Below are positions 1 to 9,147 of a stretch of DNA of 64,000 nt, in pieces. Origin of the DNA: Fallopia convolvulus (taxonomy: Eukaryota; Streptophyta; Magnoliopsida; Caryophyllales; Polygonaceae). Under the pieces are notes generated by a model, which was not told where the DNA came from, ran no database searches, and saw nothing but the letters and a program-made list of their open reading frames with translations. The stretch's first letter is position 1; each line of letters starts with the position of its first letter. The position numbers and the translations under genes were made by a program. The stretch covers positions 37,456,795 to 37,520,794 of the forward strand of contig OZ024730.1 of NCBI GenBank assembly GCA_964016875.1, given 5' to 3'.

Positions 1-230
1 TCCATGTGATGGACTTCCCATTCTTTTTGTGCTGAGCGTGCTAGCAAAGTTCTCACTGTCTCCATTCTTGCTACATGAGCAAACACTTCTTTGTAATCAA
101 CTCCTAATTTCTGCAAATACCCCTTTGCAACCAATCTGACCTTGTGCTTGATTATGTTTCCCTCTAGATCCTACTTTAACTTAATGACCCACTTCAAGCC
201 TATAGCTTTGTGATTCTTTGGCAAGTTAGA
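1..230 (-). pseudogene. copia reverse transcriptase, N-terminal fragment
   Basis: On the minus strand the sequence reads IGLKWVIKLK, a stop, then DLEGNIIKHKVRLVAKGYLQ and GVDYKEVFAHVARMETVRTL. This is the conserved N-terminal part of copia RVT_2. One in-frame stop interrupts it. The catalytic YVDD region would lie left of the window. Confidence 0.85.
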
Positions 231-612
231 TAGCTCCCAAGTTTCATTTTTCTTTATAGAATCAATCTCAAGAGCCATAATTCTCTCTTTACTTGGATCC
301 AACAACCTATAGGCTTTAGATCCCTCCTCATGACAATTCCAAGTCGAATCGCCTTAACACATTTTTTATGCTTCTGTTAACCAGCTTCGTGAGGTGAGGT
401 GACACTACTTTTGCATGAGTCAAGCATCCAAATACACGTAAGTGTTGTACATTTGGAGGCTTCCTATGCCAAGCTTGATAGGGTGTCATCCTCTACACAC
501 TCTTTTTTGGAGCTCTATTCAAAATGTATACATAAGTTCTCACTGCTTCACCCTAATACTTTGTTGGCATGCCTTTGCTCTTCATCAAGCTTCTAGCCAT
601 CTCCATAACCGT

Positions 613-900
613 CTAATTTCTCCTTTCAACCACACCATTCTGCTGAGGAGAATATGGTGCAATTAAGTGCCTCTTTACACCTTCATCATAAAAATATTTC
701 TTAAAGTCAAGAGAGGTGAATTCACCTCCTCGATCTATTCTGAAGCACTTTCCTCTTCTTGCAGCTTCATTCTCAATCAAGTTTTTGAACCTTTTGAAAG
801 CCTCAAAAGCTTCCCCTTTACTCTTCAGCAAGAATATCCACATGAAACGTGAAGAATCATCAACCAAAAGCATAAAGTAATTGTTACCTCCTGGTGTAGA
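613..900 (-). pseudogene. copia integrase core segment
   Basis: The frame carries LLVDDSSRFMWIFLLKSKGE and then RIDRGGEFTS...FYDEGVKRHLIAPYSPQQNGVVERRN. The DD, the D in RIDRGGEF and the E in VVERRN correspond to the D,D,E catalytic triad of a copia integrase (rve domain). The segment is one of several disconnected frames of the same element. Confidence 0.88.
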
Positions 901-1012
901 TGGTGAGATTGGTCAACACAAATCTCCATGGACTAGCTCAAGCTTCTCATGTGCTCTAAAAGCTGCTTTTTGTGGAAATGCATTTTTGTGTTGCTTCGCA
1001 ACCATACAACCG

Positions 1013-1740
1013 TCACAAACTTGATTTGTCTGAGTAATTACCAGCATACCTTCTACCATCTTTTGGCTTGTCAGTCTCTTTAAGGCTTGAAAATTTAGGT
1101 GCCCGTACCTGGCACCAAAACCAAGATTTGTCTATCATTCTCGCCATTAGACAAACCTTTTCTGCAGTCTTCAACTTTGCTATGAAAAACTTGTTGTGTT
1201 GCCTTTGTACTTTGATCATGAGTCTATTAATGTTGTTATAAACCTTCAACAATCCTTCTATGATCACTCGACCACCACTCTTATCAATTTGCCCAAGACT
1301 TATGAGATTATTTTTCAGTTTTGGTATGTAATATACATTAGACAAAACCAAATGTTCCCCATGTTTACATTGGAGTAGAACTGATCTTTGTCTGTGTATC
1401 TTGATTATTGAATCATCACCAAACCTCACATTACCATATATTGAATGGTCAATTTCTGTGAAGCAACCCATGTCACCTATCATATGGTTGCTTGCATCGG
1501 TGTCAAGGTACCAATTTGTCTCCTTGGCACCTCCAATTTTAGTAGACATATCTCTCTTACTTTCTAAGACATGTGATTTAGTCAACTCACATGTTTCAAT
1601 CAACATCATGGCAGGATGATCATACTCATCTTTTTTTGTCAAATTTGCTTGCTCTTCCTTCTCCTTTGATAGACATTCAGAAGCAAAATGCATCATCTTT
1701 CCACAACCATAGCATTTTATCTTTGACTTATCAAACTTCC
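1013..1740 (-). pseudogene. copia zinc knuckle, protease and GAG-pre-integrase segment
   Basis: A CCHC knuckle CYGCGKMMHFASEC (C-x2-C-x4-H-x4-C) reads just upstream and into the frame at 1696. It is followed by the protease region WYLDTDASNHM. The usual active-site triplet is D-T/S-G, so DTD is a substitution at the glycine next to the catalytic aspartate. Further on are the flap-like region and the GAG-pre-integrase stretch (YYIPKLKNNLISLGQ). The frame ends in noise at about 1013. It joins the integrase segment to the left only by frameshift. Confidence 0.85.
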
Positions 1741-1930
1741 TTTTATGTTGAGGCTCTTCTTATTTCCTTTGAGAACCCCCATTTGCTCTTCCTCTTCCTC
1801 AACATCTGCCTCTTCCTCCTCTATTGCTCCTTTGATCTCTAGTCTATCTCTTTTGGAATTTGTTGTCTTCTCTAGCCTTCCATTTTGATCGAGTGAGAAT
1901 CACAGTCTCATCTCCTTTTGCTCCATGGCC

Positions 1931-2470
1931 TTACAACCTCTCCTCGTGAGCTTTGAGTGATCCAATAACCTCATTTGTGGTTTTGGTTTTTAGATCACTA
2001 AACTCTTCAATTGTGGATGCAATATGTAGAAACTTTGGTGAAGTTGATCTTAACAACTTCTTCACCACTTGTTCTTCCTCTACCTTGTTGCCTAACCCTC
2101 TTAGCTTGTTGACAACAATCTGAAGCTTATCAAAGAATCCATCAATGTTGTCACCATCACTCATCTTCATGGCCTCATATTCTCTCCATAGGGATTGTGT
2201 TCTCACCTCCTTCACCTTCTTAGCTCCAAGGTTCATGGTCTTGAGCATATTCCATGCTTCCTTGCCTGTCTTCTTGACACCCAATTGGAGCAGGGTATCT
2301 TCTCCTATACCCTGGTAGATTGTTGGTAAGGCCATCTTGTCCCTTTTGTTGTCGATTGAATCATCAGTCTTCACTGTGTCCCACACGCTTTGTGCCATCA
2401 TGAAGACCTCCATTTTTATTGCCCATGTTGTATAATTGTTTCTATTCAGCATAGGATATTTTAATGTCAC
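1931..2470 (-). pseudogene. copia gag (UBN2-type) segment
   Basis: The 179-residue reading frame starts MTLKYPMLNRNNYTTWAIKM and has the typical copia gag features: the LNxxNYxxWAIKM start, the W-x-x-L/W-x-E-YE-x-MKM segment in the middle (residues about 93-105), and a distal helix rich in LRSTSPKFLHIASTIEEFSDL-like sequence. It encodes the capsid-forming part of the retrotransposon polyprotein. The frame closes before the zinc knuckle, so the polyprotein is broken between here and position 1740. The family is clear; function is doubtful. Confidence 0.85.
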
Positions 2471-2632
2471 GGATCCATCCTTGTCTTGAATCCGGCCATT
2501 ATCTCCATCAGAGGTGTTGCTCCTTGGCCCATCTCCTGTGTTTGATTCTCTCTCTTTGTTCTCTCAATTCTCTTCGTCTCGGACTTTCAATCTCAAGATT
2601 AGAAATTTGTTTTGATGGATTTTATCTCACCA

Positions 2633-2645
2633 GACTCTGATACCA
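2633..2645 (-). promoter_or_regulatory. Primer-binding site for initiator Met tRNA
   Basis: On the minus strand this reads TGGTATCAGAGTC, matching the usual TGGTATCAGAGC primer-binding site complementary to the 3' end of plant initiator methionine tRNA. It lies two bases after the LTR end, the normal position for priming minus-strand DNA synthesis of a copia element. Confidence 0.85.
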
Positions 2646-2647
2646 GA

Positions 2648-2940
2648 TGTTGGAAATTCACTCAATTTCTTAAACAAAAAATAAAAAATTATGAATTTAT
2701 GAGAGCGTGTTTCATGGAAACTTTTGTCTTGAATTTAATAGAGGAAAATCCAATACATTCGGATACAAAAAACTCTAATTCTACCTCCTACTTATAACAA
2801 TTTGAGAATTAATTTTTTTTATATATTTAGAATCTACTTTTAAAGACACCTACTTTTGTGCATTGCGGCTAATTATTTTAAGCCACTTCTACACGTCTTA
2901 TTTTCACAAATAAAAGCCAATTGAATCTTGAAAATCAACA
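2648..2940 (-). repeat. 5' LTR of the copia element
   Basis: This 293-bp segment begins tgttgg and ends caaca on the plus strand, giving the TG...CA ends of an LTR in either orientation. It sits immediately upstream (minus strand) of the primer-binding site, separated by two bases. The partner LTR is outside the window, so LTR identity and age cannot be judged here. Confidence 0.75.
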
Positions 2941-3462
2941 ATTAGCTAAAAACAAAATTTGATTACGAAAAACAAGTTTAATTAGTCACAAAGTTCAAGT
3001 ATCTAATTGTATCTGTGTTGTTAGCTGCTTTGATGTAGGGTTTAGCGTTATGTGCGTCTCTAACGTTGCTTGGCTTATCGATATCATCGGTGGTTATTGT
3101 AGAAAGTTGTCAGGTATGCTGCTTTTGTATTTCCCTATTGGCTTCGTTGGTTGGGTTTTACTCGTGTGATCTTTCTAAGCTTCAAGCCTTTTTGTCATTG
3201 TTGTATGGGTTTGTATATGTTCATATATATTAGCTTACTTCAATGGCGTTGCAAGCTTGTGATGTTTTCTTCGAGGAGTTTCATTGATTTCTACATTCAC
3301 ATTGTCGACTTATGGTACTACCAAGCTAAGTCTCCTTTTCGACTCTCAAGATAGTGAGTGCCTAGATCAAAATACATTTGTGTAAAATGAACAAATTAAA
3401 TAAATTGCCAACGACGCCCATTTTTTGTCGATTTTGCCGTTTTGCATAATAGTGGTTTTAAG
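2941..3462. other. Intergenic, no gene recognised
   Basis: Moderately AT-rich single-copy-looking DNA between the copia element and the hAT MITE. A short open stretch at 3151-3354 has no recognisable domain. Nothing else is supported. Confidence 0.5.
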
Positions 3463-4192
3463 TAGGGGTGTCCAAACCCGGTTAACCGTGATTTCGGTTA
3501 ACCGAAGTTCGGTTAACCGTGATTTCGGTTAACCGAAGTTCGGTTAACCATGATTTCGGTTAGTGAAAATCATGAACCGAAACCGAACCGTAAATTTGGT
3601 TAACCGTAGTTCGGTTAACCAATTTTTCGGTTCGGTTTTGTCGGTTAACCGATAACCGTTTATGTAATTTTACCTTAAATAATTAAGACTAAAATAATAA
3701 ATTTTGAATAAAAAAGTGATCAAGTAAGACGTTTTATTTTAAATATGTATTTATATCATATTGTTTTGGTTGTTGTAAACAAATATCGAGAGTATATACT
3801 ATATTGTGTGGAATCAAATATTGTGTGTATTAATTTTTATCCCATCAAATTTAATAAGCGACTCTTATATCAATGTAATATGGAAAAATAGTGTGTAAAT
3901 TATTAAAATTGAAGAATGAAAGACAAACTACATTAACACCTTAAAGATCATAGAGTTTAATCACTAAAAAATCAAAGATAACTAATATTTGAATAAAATA
4001 TTAATATATTTACGGTTTTTCGGTTAACCGTTAAATGTAAAGCCGGGAACCGAAACCGAACCGATGAACCGAAATATTTTCGGTTCGGTTAACCAAACCG
4101 AAAATTCAAAAAAAGTCGGTTTGGTTAACCTAAAAAATAATCGGTTTTCCGGTTTTTCGGTTCGGTTTTTCGGTTTTTTATGGACACCCCTA
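3463..4192. mobile_element. hAT-type MITE with CGGTTAACCG arrays
   Basis: A 730-bp element with perfect 12-bp terminal inverted repeats, taggggtgtcca at 3463-3474 and tggacaccccta at 4181-4192. It is flanked by a perfect 8-bp target-site duplication, gttttaag, at 3455-3462 and 4193-4200. TAGGG-type ends and an 8-bp duplication are diagnostic of the hAT superfamily. The subterminal 150-200 bp on each side consist of repeats of cggttaaccg and ttcggtt, which are self-complementary and could bind a transposase many times. The centre is AT-rich with no transposase, so the element is non-autonomous. Confidence 0.92.
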
Positions 4193-4200
4193 GTTTTAAG

Positions 4201-4590
4201 TGCAACTCTTAATAGATATGGATTCTCGTGTAATTCAAAAAATATAGTTTCCTATTTGGGAATTTATAATAATTTTTTTCAAGCTGAAACATTTATTTCT
4301 ATTCATACTAAAACTTCACTTAACAAAATTACACCGGTATTATCAAAAAAAAAAATTACACCGGTGGCTATTTACCTAATGGGAGGTAAGAATATGTGGC
4401 AGAGAAGTAGAAAAACGGCAAGGAGGATTATATGGAATTCACAATGAGCCCATTTGACAATTTTTTATGAAACTTTTTTTTATAGGGTAAGTATTAGGTT
4501 CGCCACGGCTCGCCTAGATCAAGCATCACTAGTGATGAGAACTAATCAATTCTAGAAAGGAATTGGCAAACCGCCGTCCGTTGGATTCGA
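4201..4590. other. Intergenic, 3' of the Agenet gene
   Basis: AT-rich DNA with no domain-bearing frame. It probably includes the 3' UTR of the minus-strand gene that ends at 4596. Confidence 0.5.
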
Positions 4591-4595
4591 AACGA

Positions 4596-5054
4596 TTAAT
4601 ACCCTGAAGTCTTATCTGCCGAACTAAATACCCGAATGCCCTTTCTGGAACACTCCCAACGGCCATCCACCCAATCGACATGAACCCTGACCTCAGACGA
4701 TTTGTAGCATTTCTGATCGCCGGTGTCTTGGAAGTAGACCTCGTACCTCTTTCTCTGGCGCCACCGCTTCACCACCCTCCCTCTCCACCACCCGTCGTTG
4801 TCCCACGCGTCCACCTCCTCCCTCGACGCGAACTCCTTCACGTTCGCCGGCGGCGGCCTCGGCCGTAAGTCGCCGCCCGCGACGACCTCCCTGAGCGGCG
4901 CAAGCATGTCGTCCCTCAGCAGCGATCCGTACTCCACGATGAACTCACCGCCGCCGATCCGCGAGATGACCGTCGCCCCGTAGTACGATCCCACGAACCC
5001 CTCTAGCGTTCCGCAAACCTCCACACTGTCGCCCCTTTGGAATTCCACCGCCAT
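4596..5054 (-). CDS. Small Agenet/Tudor-like domain protein
   Basis: An intronless 152-residue frame. Two repeats have the plant Agenet (Tudor-like) pattern. Residues about 5-60 hold FQRGDSVEVCGTLEGFVGSY and FIVEYGSLL, and residues about 75-145 hold DGWWRGRVVKRW, RYEVYFQDTGDQ and VHVDWVDGRW. Agenet modules of this kind bind methylated histone tails or other peptides through an aromatic cage; Trp, Tyr and Phe residues sit in the expected strands. Known members are often longer (DUF724 proteins or EMSY-like proteins), so this may be a stand-alone two-module protein or a fragment of one. The coding region is much more GC-rich than its surroundings, which supports real coding sequence. The ATG at 5054 gives a domain beginning within ten residues. 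The precise role is unknown. Confidence 0.75.
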   Translation of the reverse strand: MAVEFQRGDSVEVCGTLEGFVGSYYGATVISRIGGGEFIVEYGSLLRDDMLAPLREVVAGGDLRPRPPPANVKEFASREEVDAWDNDGWWRGRVVKRWRQRKRYEVYFQDTGDQKCYKSSEVRVHVDWVDGRWECSRKGIRVFSSADKTSGY

Positions 5055-5614
5055 TGGATGTGAATGTGATTATGGGAATGCGATCGATTTTTAATTAAAT
5101 AAAGCTCTCAAAGTCGAAATTTGAGATCGATTGATGGAAGTTAGGGTTTTTACTTTTCCTAAAATTTTTAATTAAGATTCTTCAGTTATGGATCGAGCGA
5201 TAAAGAAGGGAAACGCCGTACTAGTAGACAAGATCCGTTTGGGTCGCCAACTGCATGTGCATAACGTAAAACGTGAAACGCACCGCCCCCCTCCCTTCGC
5301 CTCTCCGCAGCTCCCCTTAATTTGCGGTTAAACGCGTCGTTTTGCACTGTATTACTACGTTACAAACTCGAAAGTCAATGTCTCTTCATGTGCGACTTAT
5401 TAGAGTCGGTGGTAAGCTAAATAATTAAGTACTCAAGCTTAATTTGCTTATTAGTTTTTGAGTTATAAATGAGTAGCATGAACCAAGCTATATAAATATA
5501 CACCCTTTGGCCTTTGCTATGATATGAAATAAAAATGCGCATGCAACAACAAGCTCTTCCAAGTTCAAAACTTTAATTTGCATGCATTTGGTGAGCACGA
5601 GCATTATTAGACCG
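5055..5614. other. Region between Agenet gene and HIPP gene
   Basis: This divergent spacer should contain the promoters of both neighbours. A TATA-like ctatataaata lies at 5489-5499 on the plus strand, about 300 bp before the HIPP start codon. No other gene is visible. Confidence 0.45.
5489..5499 (+). promoter_or_regulatory. Candidate TATA box for the HIPP gene
   Basis: The string ctatataaata fits a plant TATA box. If it is used, transcription would start near 5525, and the CACTA-like fragment at 5615-5735 would lie in the 5' UTR. Confidence 0.35.
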
Positions 5615-5735
5615 CACTACGAGAAAAATCACTTTGGGCGACAAGCAAATTCGTCGCCTTAAGTCATTATTTTGTCGCCCAAAGTCAAGGGCTACAGACC
5701 AAATTTCGACGCGAAGTGGTCGCCTTAGGTGCGGA
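5615..5735. mobile_element. CACTA (En/Spm) terminus fragment
   Basis: It begins cactacgagaaaaatcac, matching the common plant CACTA end CACTACNAGAAAA. Behind it are inverted short repeats ctttgggcgacaa and ttgtcgcccaaag and a gtcgccttaag/gtcgccttagg pair, like the subterminal repeats of these elements. No opposite CTCGTAGTG end is seen nearby, so only a remnant is present. Confidence 0.6.
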
Positions 5736-5804
5736 CAATTCAAGTTTGTGATCACATAGTTCGGACAGTTTAAGTTTGTGATCGATATATACTAATCTCC
5801 AGAA

Positions 5805-6462
5805 TGACGACGGTAAGTTTGCTAGCCATCAATCATCTTGTCCTTAAATGATATATGTTTAATAGGATATATGTGCATCATATTGTTGTGTAGATCACGG
5901 AGATGAGAGTGCACATGATTGCCCCGGATGTGAAAATGCCGTCAAGAAATGTCTTGAAAAAATGAAAGGTAATTAACCCTTGTTTTTATACATCGTTATT
6001 CAATTAGTATTAATGATTTCAGATTGCTATAAAAAAAATGAAATATATACAATTACTTTGGTACTTGTAGGAGTGAATGAAGTGGACATAGACATGGCGA
6101 TGCAGAAGGTAACGGTGACAGGCAGTGCTGACCAAAAGAAGATCCTGAAGACGGTGAGGCGCACGGGGAAGAGGGCGGAGCTATGGCAGTTCCCTTACAA
6201 CCCCGAGATCCGAAGCCAGACCCACCAGTGCAACCAGCAGCACAATTCCGACGGCTCGGTGACGATTAATGTGTCGCAGCTTGCTCATCATCAGCCTCAG
6301 CCTTCATCATCCTACAACTATTACAAGCACGGCTACAACGGCGACCAGTATCAAGGATACAGTTACTATAACAATTTTAACCCTAATCATTCAACCCTTG
6401 TTAGTGGAAGAGCTGGAGATGTGTTCAGTGATGAGAACCCCCATGGTTGCTCCATTATGTGA
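5805..6462 (+). pseudogene. Heavy-metal-associated isoprenylated plant protein (HIPP), frameshifted
   Basis: HIPPs bind metal ions through an N-terminal HMA domain and are anchored to membranes by a farnesyl group on the C-terminal CaaX box. Three exons are visible: 5805-5813, 5894-5968 and 6071-6462, all with GT-AG junctions. The HMA fold is recognisable (ITEMRVHM, then KKCLEKMKG, VNEVDIDMAMQKVTVTG, ILKTVRRTGKRAELW), and the protein ends NPHGCSIM, a CaaX box. In exon 2 one base is missing right after HM. The M-x-C-x-x-C metal motif is shifted out of frame and translation meets TGA at about 5962, before exon 3. Exon 2 is 75 nt, where 76 would keep phase. Either the gene is inactivated or the assembly has a one-base error; the otherwise intact third exon makes either possible. 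Confidence 0.8.
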
Positions 6463-6701
6463 GCATAGTGTTGAATAGTTGAAATTGTTTCCCTTTTACG
6501 TTTCAATCTTGTACCTTTAATTTTTTTTAAGTGTAAGTATATACGTTTTGTTATGGATGATATTATTTTTTTTTGGGTGGAAATTATGGATGATATTGTT
6601 GATGTGTATGTTTGAGACATTTGCTTGAAATTACATACGTTAAACTGTTAAAGCAATCATGATGGTAAAGATCACCTTTTTAAAAACTGTTCAATTATTT
6701 T
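6463..6701. other. 3' flank of the HIPP gene
   Basis: AT-rich sequence following the stop codon, probably the 3' UTR up to about 6650. Nothing else is recognised. Confidence 0.4.
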
Positions 6702-9139
6702 CGGAAAATTGCTTAAAATAACCTAACTTTTTAGGGTTGTTTCAGTAAATAGTCTAACGTTTTAAAATTGCATATAAAAGTCTAACCTTTTTAAATAGTT
6801 GTGTTTTTAGCCTCGATTTTCCATGTGGCAAAAGTCTCATAAAATTTGATGACATGGCAATCTCAGGTGTTATTATAATTAGGCAAAACTAGTTTAACAC
6901 CCGTGTCCTGCACGGGATTTATATAAAATTTTACTTAAAAATTTCTAAATTTTACAAAATGTATCATTTTAATTGTTACTACGTATTTTATTGTTTAGAT
7001 ATAGATCTAACATATAAAAATAAATAATAAAATAGTTATTTTTAGTATATAAAAAGATTATTTAGTAATTCATAACTATAATATTAATGAATCAAGTATG
7101 ATAAATTAATAATGTATAATCAAACAAAAAGTACATGTTTATTGAATTTGGGAATCTTATTTGATATTATTAAAAATTTCTTCAATATACTGATTCTTAG
7201 CAATAGTAAAAAAACCTGAAAATAAATAAACTATTAGCATTGTCTAAATCAATTTTGGAATATTTCGATTGTCAAAATATTTCTTTCTAAATATTATAAA
7301 AAAAACCATAATTTTTTAGTTAAATCTTATGTGCTATTAACTGGTTATTAAAATAAATTATCACGATGATTTCACAATAAAAATATCATATCAAATATAT
7401 ATTTTTAAATAAGTAATCATATTTAATGTTCTCTCTACAAACTCAAAACAATAAGTTCAAATATAAAAATCACAAACAGATATATATTGGAGCTATATTA
7501 TTAGATAAAAATAAATTAAAATACATATTACCAAAATACATAAATTTATTCATGTTACTAAAAAAATCATAGCCAAATCTTATGTGCTATTAACTTGTTA
7601 GTGTGTTATGGATATTCATATTTAGATGTTTTTATTTTAAAATATGCGTTCTTTAATAATTTAGTTTGCTAGATTGAATATACTAACTTACAATGGAGAA
7701 ATTTACATTAAATTGAAGTTTTACAATAGATCATAAAATAACAAAATAACAAATAAAAACTATATTTTAAAATCTCTGTATATATCTATGAGAATTTTTT
7801 CTGGTAAATTATCTAGGAGGGTTGTTAGCATCAATATATAAATTTTGGCATATCTTTTAACATACCTGATTTTTAAAATATTTTAATCACATTTAAAACA
7901 TAAATAAATAAAGTAATTTAGATTCTACACATCAATACTCATCCAACTCTACCCTAAAAATTCCTAACAAAAATAAGGTTGATTGTAATTTGTATCTCAC
8001 CCGAATCTTCCTGACACTCATTTTCCCCATCCACTTCTAATCAATCCAAATATGCATCGTCACCTTTTTTCCCTTTGTCTATCGTCGGTGCTCCGACTCC
8101 GATGTTGGTTCCGAAAGATCCCTGAGTTTCTCCGCCTTTGAGTTCTTTGTTGGGGATGGGCACCATAACATATGGTTCTCGGAGGCATGTACCATGTCCT
8201 TCCGCCGTGACAGCCACCACCCCATGTGAATGGTTATATGCCGCCTAGTGGCCTTCAACCTTCGCAACCTCTTCCATAAACGGATTGGAGTTTGGTAGAA
8301 GAAATTGTAGAGATTGTAATTAATCTTTCTTGATTGGAGTTTAGGGTTGAAGTTGTCTTGTTTGAGTGTTCATGATCCATTTTTTTACTCTTTCAAATAT
8401 TTGTTGTGAATTGGATTGAAGAGATGTAAATAAAACGATTTGTAAATTATATATTAAATGATGTGTAACAAATGATGAAGTGTAATATGAAGTGTCAAAA
8501 ATTAAATAACGTGTAAAATAAATAGATGAAGAAAAAATTGACATGTGTCAAAATCTTATGTGCGCAATATGGGATCACCAAGTGGCATAATCTGATGTGG
8601 CGCAATGTGGTGACTCGAATACTTAACGGTTTTAATTATATATATAGATAAAGTTTAGAAAGAAAATACATTGAAAAATACAATTTAAAAAATTTAAAAG
8701 AAATAATACAGTTTGTAATAGTGATTTTCATTCGACTTGATAGTGAAGAATCCTGGGATGATGAATTTTAGTTGAATATGATATTGCAAGTGATTTTTTT
8801 TAATTATAATAAATATCATTTGTCAAGGTATATTATGTGGAACTTTTGGGAAGAGAAAAAAAAGAAGATTAAACGTAAGGGTTTTAATTTTCAATGTATT
8901 TTTTCTCTTAAATTTTTTAAATTGTATTTTTTGATGAATTTTTCTTTTTAAATTATATTTTGCATAGTTATAATATCACATGGAATTGTCATGTCATCAA
9001 ATTACTTTTGCCATATGAAAAATTGAGGCTAAAAAAACACAACCATTTAAAAACCTTGGGCTTTTATGTACAATTTTAAAACGTTAGGCTATTTACCGTA
9101 ATAATCTTAAAAGGTTCAGCTATTTTAAACAATTTGTCC
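6702..9139. mobile_element. Long-TIR Mutator-like (MULE) non-autonomous element
   Basis: The ends are inverted copies of each other over roughly 185 bp: 6702-6888 against about 8955-9139. They begin cggaaaattgcttaaaat on the left and, reverse-complemented, ggacaaattgtttaaaat on the right. Flanking attatttt at 6694-6701 and 9140-9147 is an 8-bp match (9 bp with one mismatch), fitting a Mutator-type duplication. Without the Helitron inside it the element is about 680 bp and encodes nothing. The remaining right-hand interior is itself partly palindromic (around 8655-8700 and 8900-8945). Confidence 0.8.
6889..8648 (-). mobile_element. Helitron, non-autonomous, nested in the MULE
   Basis: On the minus strand the element starts TCTATATATATAATTAAAAC (5' TC end, at 8648) and ends with the stem-loop CCCGTG-caGGA-CACGGG (6900-6916) followed 11 bases later by CTAG at 6889-6892. 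It lies between A and T (TTTA at the 5' side, TTTT at the 3' side). TC...hairpin...CTRR, insertion between A and T and no target duplication are the Helitron hallmarks. It is 1,760 bp long with no Rep/helicase. A GC-richer block at about 8055-8290 could be captured host DNA but was not recognised. A segment of about 30 bp recurs at 7322 and 7574. Confidence 0.85.
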
Positions 9140-9147
9140 ATTATTTT

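Larger units (their letters stand above)
1..2940 (-). mobile_element. Ty1/copia LTR retrotransposon, 5' portion, running off the left edge
   Basis: Read on the minus strand, the order is LTR (2648-2940), primer-binding site, gag, CCHC zinc knuckle, protease, GAG-pre-integrase, integrase core and the start of reverse transcriptase. Protease before integrase before RT is the Ty1/copia order. The RT and RNase H parts and the 3' LTR must lie left of position 1. The coding frame is broken in several places, so the copy looks inactive. The 5' boundary is followed by attag, which would be the target-site duplication if the same five bases occur beyond the other LTR. Confidence 0.9.

Noticed and set aside
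8055..8290. A captured gene fragment inside the Helitron
   Set aside because: The block is GC-richer than its surroundings, but no frame on either strand gave a recognisable protein.
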